40,185 bases of DNA from a virus. The translations under genes and the position numbers were made by a program. The stretch's first letter is position 1, and every line of letters begins with the position of its first letter. The notes under the pieces were generated by a model, which had not been told where the DNA came from, did no database searches, and saw nothing but the letters and a program-made list of their open reading frames with translations. Below, piece after piece: positions 6,742 through 15,156 of the stretch. The stretch is from IMG/VR virus record IMGVR_UViG_3300018432_000025, positions 1 through 40,185 of that record. The stretch is one strand, 5' to 3'.

Positions 6742-7034
6742 CACTCAGTCTCCGCGGGCTCGCGTTCGGGCATGACGGCCTTCGCCGGCCCAAGTTGCAC
6801 GCCAAATGCCTGGTCGTAGCCCGCGAGCCAGTGAAGTGTTTCATGGAAGTTGTAGGCTTGAGTGGCGATGACCCTGCAAATCTCGACTGCGATGAGCGGA
6901 TTGTGGCCGCACTCGAAAGCCATGTGCCCGCTGTCACCGCAAACGGCGCAACATGCGCCATCTGGCACGAGCTGCTGCTTCGCGTTTTGCAGGGCCTCGA
7001 TCGCCTGGTCGTACTGATGTTCGGTAAATCGCAT
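6741..7034 (-). CDS. Hypothetical protein with CxxC pair
   Basis: 97 aa, start MRFTEHQYDQ set by AAGTGAG in the duplicated leader. A Cys cluster CCAVCGDSGH followed by FECGH gives a possible zinc site, then a helical C-terminus. Probably a small DNA- or protein-binding phage protein; no family assigned. Confidence 0.65.
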   Translation of the reverse strand: MRFTEHQYDQAIEALQNAKQQLVPDGACCAVCGDSGHMAFECGHNPLIAVEICRVIATQAYNFHETLHWLAGYDQAFGVQLGPAKAVMPEREPAETE

Positions 7035-7058
7035 GTCTCTCACTTGGTGTTAGGGTTG
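7031..7058. repeat. 28-bp duplicated translation leader, copy 2
   Basis: Partner of 4241-4268 with two mismatches. It carries the ribosome binding site and ATG of the 6741-7034 gene. The two genes downstream are unrelated in sequence. Confidence 0.85.
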
Positions 7059-7327
7059 GTCGTTTCCGTCTGCTGGGAATCGAGTGCGGCAAGCTCCGCC
7101 TTCGCCTTATCCAGTCGCTTGAAGACTTTCTCGCTCGGATGCTTCCCAAGCCGGTAGCAGACGAGCAGATCGTCGCGAGCCCCAGCTATTTCGCGGTAGC
7201 AGTTTCGCTCTCTCTCGGCACGATGCAGGCGAACCATCAAATCGCCAACGATTTCGCGCTGCATCGCCGGCTCGGTCTGATCGAACCGCTCAAGTAGGAA
7301 ATCAAGTTCTTTGGGGGTCAGTTTCAT
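7040..7327 (-). CDS. Hypothetical helical protein
   Basis: 95 aa, start MKLTPKELDF, nearly all helix with many Arg/Glu/Leu heptads. A degenerate copy of the repeated leader (AAATACTTAGTGAG) precedes it, with GTGAG as ribosome binding site. Function unknown. Confidence 0.6.
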   Translation of the reverse strand: MKLTPKELDFLLERFDQTEPAMQREIVGDLMVRLHRAERERNCYREIAGARDDLLVCYRLGKHPSEKVFKRLDKAKAELAALDSQQTETTNPNTK

Positions 7328-7365
7328 GGCATGTACTCACTAAGTATTTGGCCTGGAGACTCGTC

Positions 7366-7605
7366 TCAAAAAAGGATTCGCTGACCGACGGCATCGCGAC
7401 GGCGCGTCGAGATGCCGCGGCGGTCTGCCTCGGCTTGGAGGATGCGGTGCTCGTAGGGCATGGTTCCACGCTCGAGAAGCCATCGCACCCAGTAATTCAA
7501 TTCGCGGTCCGTCAGGCGGGACGCGACCGATCTCAGGTCGCGTCCCTCTCGTTTCGCGCGCACATCCGTTTCCCACGCGAGCGGGCGAATGTCGGCCGGC
7601 CTCAT
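7366..7605 (-). CDS. Small hypothetical basic protein
   Basis: 79 aa, rich in Arg. The middle reads LTDRELNYWVRWLLERG, an amphipathic helix pair. It lies four bases after the repeat-tailed gene, so coupling is likely. No family recognised. Confidence 0.55.
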   Translation of the reverse strand: MRPADIRPLAWETDVRAKREGRDLRSVASRLTDRELNYWVRWLLERGTMPYEHRILQAEADRRGISTRRRDAVGQRILF

Positions 7606-7608
7606 AGA

Positions 7609-8186
<578 letters not shown>

Positions 8187-8190
<4 letters not shown>

Positions 8191-8471
8191 TTGCGGGCCT
8201 CCCACGCTTCACGCGCTCGATCGGTCACGTCGGCGACGGCGGTTACTCCGTTCAACTCGACCCGCGGCGCCATCGCCCCGATCTTGCTTGTCCCGGTCGG
8301 ACCGGTCTCGGCCAGCTCCAGCCAGCCTCGGGTTGTGCCCCAATAGATCGCGCAGCGAGCGTTGGTCAGCGTGACCGCCCGCCGTTCGTCGTCTCGGCTG
8401 TCAAGGTGTCCGTAGAACACACCCCGGAACTCCGTGGTCACGATCACAGCACGGACATTCGACTTCGCCAT
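8187..8471 (-). CDS. DUF6948-like phage protein
   Basis: 94 aa. The pattern VRAVIVTTEFRGVFYG, then LTNARCAIYWGTT, then LAETGPTGTSKIGAMAP and VTAV matches, from memory, the small conserved family DUF6948 found in many phages. The function of that family is not known to me. Overlaps of about four bases with the next gene and 28 bases with the upstream one mark tight packing. A two-layer beta fold is likely. Confidence 0.75.
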
Positions 8472-8737
8472 AACACTCTCCAGTCAAAGGCTTGAATGCG
8501 AGCCACGCGGCCCAGCTTGTCCCCGCCGGCGTGCGGCGGGTGGAAGGCGGGCTGAATGCCGGTCCGCTCGCAGTGGCCCATCGCGGCCTCGTAGCAGACC
8601 GTGCCGCTCGTTGTCTGAACGAGGATCGAGCCGCAGCCCGGGCAGCGCCCGGGCGTGTTGCGATGCTCGTCGGCGGCGAAGGTGGTTTGCTTGACGGCTG
8701 TCAACGCTTGGCCCGTACGTTTGGACTTCGTGGTCAT
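8444..8737 (-). CDS. Zinc-ribbon-like protein
   Basis: 97 aa, start MTTKSKRTGQAL. CPGCGSILV followed by TVCYEAAMGHC provides four Cys spaced as a zinc ribbon. It overlaps both neighbours by 4-28 bases. Likely nucleic-acid binding; function unknown. Confidence 0.65.
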   Translation of the reverse strand: MTTKSKRTGQALTAVKQTTFAADEHRNTPGRCPGCGSILVQTTSGTVCYEAAMGHCERTGIQPAFHPPHAGGDKLGRVARIQAFDWRVLWRSRMSVL

Positions 8738-8985
8738 GACCGAGCCTCCTGCCGCTCGCGGCCCACGCCGCTCTCCGCCCAGGCGATCGCGTCGTCGATC
8801 GCGGCCAGGTGCTCGACGCTCTTGGGCTGAGCGAGAAACTCGCTCCAGACGCGATCGCGAATCGCCTTGGGAACGTGGCGCCAGCAGACGCCGCACATCA
8901 CGTGCGTGCGCTTGCAGAGCCCGCGGCAGCCGGCGACGGGGCAGGGGGTGGAAACGGGCTTGAACTTGGGCTTGGGAACTGGCAT
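8734..8985 (-). CDS. Zinc-ribbon-like protein
   Basis: 83 aa. CPVAGCRGLCKR then MCGVCWRHVPKAIR gives two Cys clusters, and a helical C-terminus follows (SVEHLAAIDDAIAWAE). Similar small 'C..C..C - CxxCW' proteins occur in phage early regions. It overlaps the end of the replication-type gene by 88 bases in another frame. Confidence 0.65.
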   Translation of the reverse strand: MPVPKPKFKPVSTPCPVAGCRGLCKRTHVMCGVCWRHVPKAIRDRVWSEFLAQPKSVEHLAAIDDAIAWAESGVGRERQEARS

Positions 8986-10031
8986 GGATCAACCTCCAAA
9001 AGCTCCAACAGGTCGGGACGAACCGCCGCAGGGCCGAACTGGGCAGCCGCGGCACGCAGAGCCGGGCCGAGACGATCGGCCAGGCCGGCAATCTGCTCGC
9101 GGTCCATCGCGTCCAAGGCGGCTCCGTGCCGCCGCTCCAGATCTCGCCGCCGGGCCACGTCATCGGCCTGGCGACGCCTCGCCTCCGCGGCGCTCCGCTC
9201 GAGCTGCCCGCCGCTCGCCGCTTGCGCGGCTTGCCGCTGACGAGCCTCCCAGCCGGGCCGCATGGGATCCCATGCGGCGTCGATCGGCAGCCCCGGCCGC
9301 TGCCGTACGATCCGCAGGTAGAGCGCTCCCTCGCCCCAAGCGCCGGGACGAGCGTCCCAGTGGGCGATCAGCCGCAGCACGTCCTCGACGCTCGCGCCGG
9401 CGTCGATCGCCTTGCGGCAGGCCGGCTCCGCGCCCCCGACTCCCCTCTTGAGCAGATCTCCAACCACTCCCGTCCACTCCCTGGTTAGGAGAGGAAGGGT
9501 AGAACTGCGCAGACTAGTAGTACAAGAAAGAACCGGGTCTTCCTTATGCGAGTCCCATTTTGGGACGGGGGGGGTGCCGTTTTGGGACTGGGTAGTCCCA
9601 TTTTGGCACGGGGGCTTTCGGGGGGTCTCTCCCTGAGGCAGCGGCGGATCTCCGCGCGGGTCAGTCGCTGGCTTGCGCTCCGCCAGGCGGCGGATCGCGG
9701 GCCAGTTCACCGCGTACTCGTTCTCGAGCTGGGCCTTGGTGCGCGGGTCACGCCGGCGCGTGACGTCGAGCAATCCGTGCGACTCGGCCAGGTGGACGGT
9801 GCGCAGGACGGTGTTGCGGCTCCATTCGAGAAAGTACGCCAGCTCGACGATGCTGCGTTGACGCTCGGCCAGGCGGCCGGAGTCCAGCATCTCGAGGCGG
9901 CGCAAGAGTTCGCGGACATTGCGCGTCTGCCTCCGGGTGGCGCCGGGCAGCGCCAGACGATCCAAAGCGCGGAGCTTCGCCGGGCGGTCCAGCTCCGCGA
10001 ACAGATCTCCGGTGGCGACGCGTTGCCTCAT
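8898..10031 (-). CDS. Winged-helix replication-initiator-like protein
   Basis: 377 aa. Residues about 55-115 form a winged helix-turn-helix (ERQRSIVELAYFLEWSRNTV, then LAESHGLLDVTRRRD). Residues 141-161 (CQNGTTQSQNGTPPVPKWDS) are encoded by three phased palindromic repeats. Residues 190-275 and 280-350 are helical, and the C-terminus is Pro/Ser rich. The layout (DNA-binding N-terminus, origin-like iterons within its own gene) parallels lambda O and related phage initiators, but no helicase or helicase loader is visible in the window. It could instead be a transcription regulator. Upstream lies the sigma factor, sharing an end. Confidence 0.7.
   Translation of the reverse strand: MRQRVATGDLFAELDRPAKLRALDRLALPGATRRQTRNVRELLRRLEMLDSGRLAERQRSIVELAYFLEWSRNTVLRTVHLAESHGLLDVTRRRDPRTKAQLENEYAVNWPAIRRLAERKPATDPRGDPPLPQGETPRKPPCQNGTTQSQNGTPPVPKWDSHKEDPVLSCTTSLRSSTLPLLTREWTGVVGDLLKRGVGGAEPACRKAIDAGASVEDVLRLIAHWDARPGAWGEGALYLRIVRQRPGLPIDAAWDPMRPGWEARQRQAAQAASGGQLERSAAEARRRQADDVARRRDLERRHGAALDAMDREQIAGLADRLGPALRAAAAQFGPAAVRPDLLELLEVDPCQFPSPSSSPFPPPAPSPAAAGSASART
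9552..9609. other. Iteron-like palindromes inside the initiator-like gene (candidate origin)
   Basis: Three 15-bp elements, GTCCCATTTTGGGAC (9552-9566), GTGCCGTTTTGGGAC (9574-9588) and GTCCCATTTTGGCAC (9595-9609). Each is an inverted repeat around TTT, and their starts are 22 and 21 bases apart, about two helical turns. A G-run separates the first two. This geometry is typical of initiator binding sites. Confidence 0.6.
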
Positions 10032-10663
10032 CAGGTCAGCGCCTCCTGGCGCGACTCGAGCCTTTGGCGAAGCTGCTTGACGATCCGGGTGTGGTTTATC
10101 GAGACCGTGGACTCGGCCAGCCCTAGCTCCTCGCCGATCCGCTTCATGGGCTTCTGCTCGACGTAGTAGTCGAGCACCAGGATCCGGTCTCGCTTGGCGA
10201 GCGGCCGGAGCAGCCAGTCGCGGAAGTCCTGCCGCTCAAGTTTGAGCAGCGAGTGGTCCTCGACTCCCGGATGGCGCAGGTCGGCGGGCGGCGCGTTGTC
10301 GCCGTCGCCGTCGGGCAGTTCGTCGAGCGAGCCGCACTTGGGCGGAATCTTCCCCAGCGACGGACGGCAGGTCCACCAGTCCGCGCCGTCGCGCAGCCAG
10401 TCAAGCATGGCGCCGAGCACTCGGCGGCGCAGGTAGGTTTTGGGGTTGCCGTGATTGGCCCGCTCGAGGCGATAGCCTAGCACCCCTGCCCGCAGCCCCA
10501 GCCAGGCCTGCTGGAACAAGTCGCCCGCATCGACGCGGCGTGGCACTCGCTTGTGCAACTGATTCACCAGCCGCCAGAGCCAGGGCGTGTAGTGCTCCGT
10601 CAGCCGCGACAGCGAGGCTCGCTGGGCCTCGGCAATGAGATCGAGGATTTCTTGATCCGTCAC
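10031..10663 (-). CDS. Sigma-70 family factor (FliA/WhiG-like)
   Basis: 210 aa. Region 2 spans about 20-97, including DLFQQAWLGL and NPKTYLRRRVLGAMLDWLRDG, close to the FliA-type 'F.TYA..RIRGAMLDELR' pattern. Region 4 spans about 150-204, with an HTH in MKRIGEELGLAESTVSINH. It should redirect host RNA polymerase core to phage or selected host promoters. The first four bases overlap the upstream 71-aa gene (ATGA), and its stop abuts the initiator-like gene. No regions 1 or 3 of housekeeping size. The target promoters are not known; a repeated GGCAGATAC motif in this window is one candidate. Confidence 0.85.
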   Translation of the reverse strand: MTDQEILDLIAEAQRASLSRLTEHYTPWLWRLVNQLHKRVPRRVDAGDLFQQAWLGLRAGVLGYRLERANHGNPKTYLRRRVLGAMLDWLRDGADWWTCRPSLGKIPPKCGSLDELPDGDGDNAPPADLRHPGVEDHSLLKLERQDFRDWLLRPLAKRDRILVLDYYVEQKPMKRIGEELGLAESTVSINHTRIVKQLRQRLESRQEALT

Positions 10664-10875
10664 TTGAGCAATTCCTCCATGCTGCGAAGGTGTCGCCGCA
10701 CGGTGTCACGCTCCTCGCGTGCTTGCCGGTTGGCGGCGTTCGTGGGATTCGTGGGGTCGTTGGGCCTCTCGCGCCGGGCGTAGAACTCGACCTCCTCGTC
10801 GAGGTCCTTGGCGACGACGTAATCGACCGCTTCAAGCTGGGCGGGCGTCAGCGCTGATGTTTCGGCTGGGCTCAT
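10660..10875 (-). CDS. Small acidic/basic helical protein coupled to sigma factor
   Basis: 71 aa, start MSPAETSALTP, with a charged helical C-terminus (REERDTVRRHLRSMEELL). The ATGA overlap with the sigma gene suggests translational coupling. It could be a regulator of that sigma factor, such as an anti-sigma, but the sequence itself shows no known motif. Confidence 0.55.
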   Translation of the reverse strand: MSPAETSALTPAQLEAVDYVVAKDLDEEVEFYARRERPNDPTNPTNAANRQAREERDTVRRHLRSMEELLK

Positions 10876-10911
10876 AGGTCACTCGTCCCCGGCGACGGGA
10901 TCGGGTCTCAC

Positions 10912-11547
10912 TTACGGGGAGGAAGGGGGTTTAAGTGAATAAAGCGCTGGGCGCCGTCGGTCGCTGGCAATCTCGCCGGCCCTCGCCATGCGTGAGAGCA
11001 GCGTCTTCACCGAGGGCTCCTTGCCGCCGACGGCCTTGGCAATTGCTTTGGCCGTCGCTCCGACGTCGGGCCGCAGAGCGGCGAAAATGGCCTCCCTCAC
11101 GTCCATTTGCCGGATGCCCAGCGTTGGCCGCACCCTCGTGCGTCCGTGGTTTCGATTGCGACACGAGCGCGAGCAGAAGCGGGATCGCTTGTTGCACTTC
11201 TCGTAGGGCGCTGGCCACTCTCGCCCGCACTCTTGGCACTTATTGACGACCGGATTCTCTTCGTACTTGCGGCGCCTTCGATCCCGCTCCAACTGCCGCA
11301 TGCGTGCGCGGTTCGCCTCGCGGTAGCGGATCATGGCGGCCCGCTGCCGCTCGTAGCCCTCGGGCGTCGCGCGGGATCGCTTGGCCCAGTTGCGCCGTTC
11401 CAGCCTCGCAACGAGTTCGGCGAACTCCTGGGCCTCCTTGCGCTCCTGGGCTTCTTGAATGCGGCGGGCGCGCCCGTCAAATTGCAAACCGACAATGCCG
11501 CCCTCCTCGTCGAAGGCGACAACTTCGTCGAGCCTGGCGAGGGTCAC
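10912..11547 (-). CDS. Zinc-finger and winged-helix protein
   Basis: 211 aa. Residues 1-95 are helical and Arg rich. Residues about 103-135 carry a four-Cys finger (KCQECGREW...RFCSRSCRNR), typical of small phage nucleases and regulators. Residues about 148-205 form a winged helix (DVREAIFAALRPD...SVKTLLSRMARAGEI). Probably a DNA-binding regulator. No catalytic HNH histidines are visible, so it is not called a nuclease. Confidence 0.65.
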   Translation of the reverse strand: MTLARLDEVVAFDEEGGIVGLQFDGRARRIQEAQERKEAQEFAELVARLERRNWAKRSRATPEGYERQRAAMIRYREANRARMRQLERDRRRRKYEENPVVNKCQECGREWPAPYEKCNKRSRFCSRSCRNRNHGRTRVRPTLGIRQMDVREAIFAALRPDVGATAKAIAKAVGGKEPSVKTLLSRMARAGEIASDRRRPALYSLKPPSSP

Positions 11548-11560
11548 TTGCTTCCCCTTT

Positions 11561-12619
11561 TCAAAAGAGGGAAAGCTGCCGCTCGAGCGGCTCGGCGGGA
11601 ACGAACGAGGGAAGCTTGGCGAGGGTGCTGTCGATCAGCCGGCGATCGGCGTAGCAGTCGGCCAAGAGGTTTTGGCCGTGGCTGTTGGACCGGTGCCCCA
11701 GGCTGAGGCTCGCCGCCAGGGGGTTTTCCGCGGCCATCTCCGTCGCGTGGCTCCGGCGGAGGGCATGGAAGCCAGAGAGGCGGCTCGACTTCGGATCGAG
11801 GCCGGCCAGCGTCACCAGGCGATCCCAAGCGTCGTCCAGCCGGCGGCGATGGACGGGCCAGGGAAAGCAGCGGGGATAGCCCAGATTGATCTTGGCCAGA
11901 TGGGCCTGAGCCTCGACCGAGAGCCGGGCCGTATGCGCCCGGCGGCGGCCTTTCATCGACTCCTTGGGCACGCGAATCTCGCTGGTCTCGAAGTCGATCC
12001 AGGACCAACGCAGCTCGAGCAGCGTGTTGATTCGCAGCCCGGTCGTGTAGCCCACGACGAGTAGCGCACGCCACCAGTGCACCGGCGGGATCAGCAGCTT
12101 GGGCCGCGTCATCCGCTCCGCGGCGGCGTAGAGCTGCCGCAGCTCGTCGAGCGTCGGCGCCTCGGGCTCGTGCGGCTCGGGATCGGGAAGCGGCACGGCG
12201 GGCGGATCGATCAGCCGGGCGCCAGGCCGCCGCTCGCGACGCGGGCCAGTGGCGGCGAGCACCGCGCCGATCCGCAGGGCGTGCTTGCGGCGGGTGCCTG
12301 CGGCCAGGCGGTCTCCGCGCCGGCCCGGCGCCTCGGCCAGGCCGCTGGTGAAGCGGGCGACGGTCGCATCGTCGATCGACCGCAGCGAGGGCTCGCCCGT
12401 GAGCCGCGCCCACCAGCGCAGCGCCTCGCCATAGCCGGCGAGCGTCGCCGCATCCGGTGGACGCGGCCGGCCACGCAAGACCACGGGCGTGAACCAGCGG
12501 GCGTAAAACTCCGAGAGCGTCCAGTCGGCGGAGGGTTTTCCCTCGCTGGAGGATTCCTCCGAGCTGGCCGAGTCCTCCTCGTCGGCGGCGTAGAGCCGCA
12601 GGGAGATTGCTGCGCTCAT
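11561..12619 (-). CDS. Tyrosine recombinase (phage integrase family), early-region copy
   Basis: 352 aa with the complete active site: Arg196 (TTGLRINTL), Lys223 (MKGRRR), His285 and Arg288 (FHALRRSHAT), His309 (SLGHRSN) and Tyr323 (CYADRR). An acidic Ser-rich N-terminal 30 residues precede the core-binding domain (35-125). It overlaps the next upstream gene by four bases and so is expressed as part of the early operon rather than next to an attachment site. A housekeeping role such as dimer resolution, or a second mobile element, is possible. Confidence 0.9.
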   Translation of the reverse strand: MSAAISLRLYAADEEDSASSEESSSEGKPSADWTLSEFYARWFTPVVLRGRPRPPDAATLAGYGEALRWWARLTGEPSLRSIDDATVARFTSGLAEAPGRRGDRLAAGTRRKHALRIGAVLAATGPRRERRPGARLIDPPAVPLPDPEPHEPEAPTLDELRQLYAAAERMTRPKLLIPPVHWWRALLVVGYTTGLRINTLLELRWSWIDFETSEIRVPKESMKGRRRAHTARLSVEAQAHLAKINLGYPRCFPWPVHRRRLDDAWDRLVTLAGLDPKSSRLSGFHALRRSHATEMAAENPLAASLSLGHRSNSHGQNLLADCYADRRLIDSTLAKLPSFVPAEPLERQLSLF

Positions 12620-12933
12620 GGGCCATCGGGATCAACCTCCTTGCGCATGCGGATCGTCGCCGAGATCTCGCTCGGCGCCGGCGTCCGTCGTCGGCGCCGC
12701 AGGCCGAGACGTGTGAGGAATCGCTCCAGGCGGTTGGACGAGGGCGGCGCGGTGAGGGCGTCGCAGCGCGGGCAGAGGAACCGCACGGCCGTGCCGGTCC
12801 GCATCAAGCCGACGCGGAGCACGGTCAGCTCCTGGCGCACGACCAGGCAGCGTCTACAGCGGGCGCAGGGCACGGCAAAGCCTTCCCCAGGCGACAGGCA
12901 GCCGTCGCCGGGGATCACGGTGATGGTGGACAC
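12616..12933 (-). CDS. Zinc-ribbon protein
   Basis: 105 aa. CARCRRCLVV and FLCPRCDALT provide two Cys pairs about 30 residues apart, and a very basic segment follows (RLGLRRRRRTP). Likely binds nucleic acid. Its stop overlaps the recombinase start (ATGA). Confidence 0.6.
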   Translation of the reverse strand: MSTITVIPGDGCLSPGEGFAVPCARCRRCLVVRQELTVLRVGLMRTGTAVRFLCPRCDALTAPPSSNRLERFLTRLGLRRRRRTPAPSEISATIRMRKEVDPDGP

Positions 12934-12942
12934 GGGCGGCTC

Positions 12943-13335
12943 CTAGTTGAGAGGAGCCGCAGCGGCGCGGCGGGCGCGCGCCAGCAGGCGGCGCAGGGCG
13001 AGCCTGGCAGCCTGGAATTCCGGGACGGAGACGCACGGCACGCCTTCCGCCGGCTTCCATCCAATCGGGAAGGGGCTGGAGCAGGCGCAGAAGACCGCCC
13101 GCACTTTTTCGCTCGGGGATTGGCTTTGGGACGGAGTGGCGAGGGGCGCCTTGACGACGGTCAACAGCCAGCCGGTGGGATGCCAGAAGACATACTCGCC
13201 GGGCTGATAGCCGTGATCGGCAAGCCGGGCCCACGTGGTGAACCGCGAGAAGAGATCCTCGGGGAGGTCGGCGCCGCACTGGAGGCAGCGCAAGTCAGAG
13301 ACGCGGCGCGAAGGCGCCAAGACAGCAGGTTGCAT
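12943..13335 (-). CDS. Hypothetical protein with Cys pairs
   Basis: 130 aa from MQPAVLAPSRR. An N-terminal LRCLQCGADL pair and a FCACSS segment could bind metal; the middle (GEYVFWHPTGWLLTVV) is beta-like. It is the first gene after the candidate promoter at 13.7 kb. Function unknown. Confidence 0.55.
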   Translation of the reverse strand: MQPAVLAPSRRVSDLRCLQCGADLPEDLFSRFTTWARLADHGYQPGEYVFWHPTGWLLTVVKAPLATPSQSQSPSEKVRAVFCACSSPFPIGWKPAEGVPCVSVPEFQAARLALRRLLARARRAAAAPLN

Positions 13336-13801
13336 GGACGATCGGACCCTTCCGCCCGGCGTTCGCCCACGAACCTCGTGCACGAAGAAAAAGGGTCCTG
13401 GCGGCGCGACATCCTGCCGCATGCCTATTCAGCCGTCAGCCGATGACGGGCCGCCAGGTCCATGCACGATAAAGCCGCGCGAGGCTCCCCGCTTCAACGA
13501 GCGTTTCGGAGAACCATGAACATCCAAGAAGCCGCCGCGCGGCGTGATTTGTTAGGGGGCGAGCGTCAAGCGAGGTGGCGAGCGCCGAAGAGGATTCGCT
13601 TGGAAGATCCGCCGCAAACCCGTCGGCTGCGGCGAACGAAGCGAACGCTTCGAAGCTCTAGACTTAATTCGGTGAGGCCCCGCACGACGCGGCGCCTCGG
13701 ATGTGCAGGGTCCGAATTTAGCGAATTGACCAACCGTGTCAAGCAAAGGTCCGAAAAGATTCTCCCGAAGTGCTTGCCAGAGAAGGCAAAGAAATTCTGG
13801 C
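13336..13801. other. 466-base gene-poor interval upstream of the early operon
   Basis: No convincing gene. A plus-strand ATG frame at about 13516 lacks domain features and is Arg-rich shadow-like. The main content is a sigma70-type promoter on the minus strand (13715-13742), which would drive the leftward early genes after an untranslated leader of nearly 370 bases. The leader may hold regulatory structure I cannot resolve. Confidence 0.5.
13715..13742 (-). promoter_or_regulatory. Sigma70-type promoter for leftward early genes
   Basis: On the minus strand, a perfect -35 box TTGACA (13742-13737) is followed after 16 bases by TAAATT (13720-13715), four of six matches to the -10 consensus. The surrounding segment is clearly more AT-rich than its neighbours. 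It is correctly oriented for the 13335-to-left gene series. Confidence 0.55.
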
Positions 13802-14128
13802 TCAAATCAGACGGCCCGTGCGAAGAAACCGCTGATATTGCCGTTTGGCGACCCATCGCAGCAGACTGGGCAGCGGGGCCTGCGATGGCACTTGGTCGAT
13901 CAATTGGACATTGACGGCGCTGCCGTCTGGTGCAGTTGTCAGCACGGTGAGCGGCGTCTCAATCCTGATCGTCACCTCCACGATGATGCGATCGCCGACG
14001 CGGCGCCAACTGTAGAAGGGAACTTTCCCATGCAGAGCGAAGGGGCCGCTGTTGATGCGAGCGCCGGTGGAGCGGAGTATTTCCGCAAACACTTCCGGCG
14101 ATGGATCGGCGATCGCAAAGAGTTTCAT
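13802..14128 (-). CDS. Hypothetical protein
   Basis: 108 aa, start MKLFAIADPSPEVFAEIL. A beta-rich middle (RVGDRIIVEVTIRIETPL) and basic C-terminus (RWVAKRQYQRFLRTGR). It lies between the promoter region and the terminator of the SHD1 gene. No family recognised. Confidence 0.6.
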   Translation of the reverse strand: MKLFAIADPSPEVFAEILRSTGARINSGPFALHGKVPFYSWRRVGDRIIVEVTIRIETPLTVLTTAPDGSAVNVQLIDQVPSQAPLPSLLRWVAKRQYQRFLRTGRLI

Positions 14129-14181
14129 AGGATTGTTGGTTTTGTAAACCTGGCTTTACAAATCTGCCGGGCGCATGAAAA

Positions 14182-14210
14182 GGCCCTCTCCGGCAAAGGC
14201 AGAGAGGGCC
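14182..14210 (-). terminator. Rho-independent terminator downstream of the SHD1 gene
   Basis: Nine-base-pair perfect arms (GGCCCTCTC and GAGAGGGCC) with an 11-base loop. On the minus strand the hairpin is followed by TTTT. It closes the SHD1 transcription unit. Confidence 0.8.
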
Positions 14211-14265
14211 GAGGGTCCAGGGCGGCCTGGAATCCATGCGATGTGATTGTACACCACCAGGCCGA

Positions 14266-15069
14266 TCACTTGGGGATCGGAACACGCTCGGCAAACAAAA
14301 CCGTCTTCGACCCTCCAATTGCTGTGGTGTAGGTTTTTGTGCCGGAGATTTTCCAGGCCTTGCCTTTGGAGCGGTAAGTCCGTCCATCAACGATGCCAGC
14401 CGTTGAGGTTCGCATCCAAACCGATTCTCCAGCCCAGTCGCCGATCATGTTGTCCTTGTCAATAACCTGAATCACTTCCACGTCAAAAGGCCACTCGCCG
14501 AATCTTCCAACCTTCGGCGGATGGGGAAGCGTCGGAATCCACGCGGGGCCCGCGGTGCGGACGGCGAGAAGCACTCGCTCCAGCCTTGCGATCTCGCCCT
14601 CGAGTCGATTGATCTGGGTTTCCTTGAATTGTTTCGATGGGAAGGCGACCCGCCTTTTGTCGCCCGTTCCCGTTGTGGATATTCCACCGACCTGCGGGTT
14701 GATGCGGCCGGCCTTATAGTCCTTTAAGAGATCTTCACTGCTGCGAATTTTCGCCCTGGTGCTTTCGGACGCGCGGCCCCTCAACGGCTCACAATATTCG
14801 AGGAATTCCTTGTAGAGCCCGTCGGACTTGATCAGCCGAACGTGCCGCCGGTCGCCAAAGGAAAGCTCGTCCAGCGGAACGCTCAGCTCTTGGCCGTCCG
14901 GTTTTCGCAGTTTCACCGCGTTCCCGTCGAGGCTGATGAACTCAGCCTCAGTCTTGACCTTCTCGGTCTTGTCGAGCCACTCTCGGGCGCGAGCAGCCGG
15001 AGAGCAGAAGTGCAGCAGCGCGGCCAGCGCGCAGACGACGCCCAACAGGGCGGTGTGAGTGGTGTGCAT
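14266..15069 (-). CDS. Exported SHD1-domain protein (planctomycete type), likely moron
   Basis: 267 aa from MHTTHTALLG, chosen because GGAGGAG lies directly upstream and the next 20 residues form a signal peptide (hydrophobic core, then PAARA). Residues about 29-78 match the SLA1 homology 1 domain (REWLDKTEKVK...AEFISLDG...VPLDELSFGDRR), which is enriched in planctomycete secreted proteins. The rest (about 80-267) is unassigned. Terminators flank it on both sides, so it is an independent unit inside the phage genome. A role in lysogenic conversion or host surface modification is inferred. Confidence 0.8.
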   Translation of the reverse strand: MHTTHTALLGVVCALAALLHFCSPAARAREWLDKTEKVKTEAEFISLDGNAVKLRKPDGQELSVPLDELSFGDRRHVRLIKSDGLYKEFLEYCEPLRGRASESTRAKIRSSEDLLKDYKAGRINPQVGGISTTGTGDKRRVAFPSKQFKETQINRLEGEIARLERVLLAVRTAGPAWIPTLPHPPKVGRFGEWPFDVEVIQVIDKDNMIGDWAGESVWMRTSTAGIVDGRTYRSKGKAWKISGTKTYTTAIGGSKTVLFAERVPIPK

Positions 15070-15156
15070 GGACTCCTCCACCAAGGAACGACGACCGGAT
15101 TTCGACCTATCGTAATGCGCGCCGGCGCGGTTCGCCACGAAAAGTGCGCATGAAAA

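Noticed and set aside
11544-12635. A second long minus-strand frame covering the early-region recombinase
   Set aside because: It is a shifted-frame shadow of the recombinase gene, whose own frame holds the complete active site.
13462-13914. A plus-strand gene in the gap at 13.5-13.9 kb
   Set aside because: Arg-rich, no domain, overlaps the promoter and the 13802-14128 gene. Its early ATG with a short leader looks coincidental.
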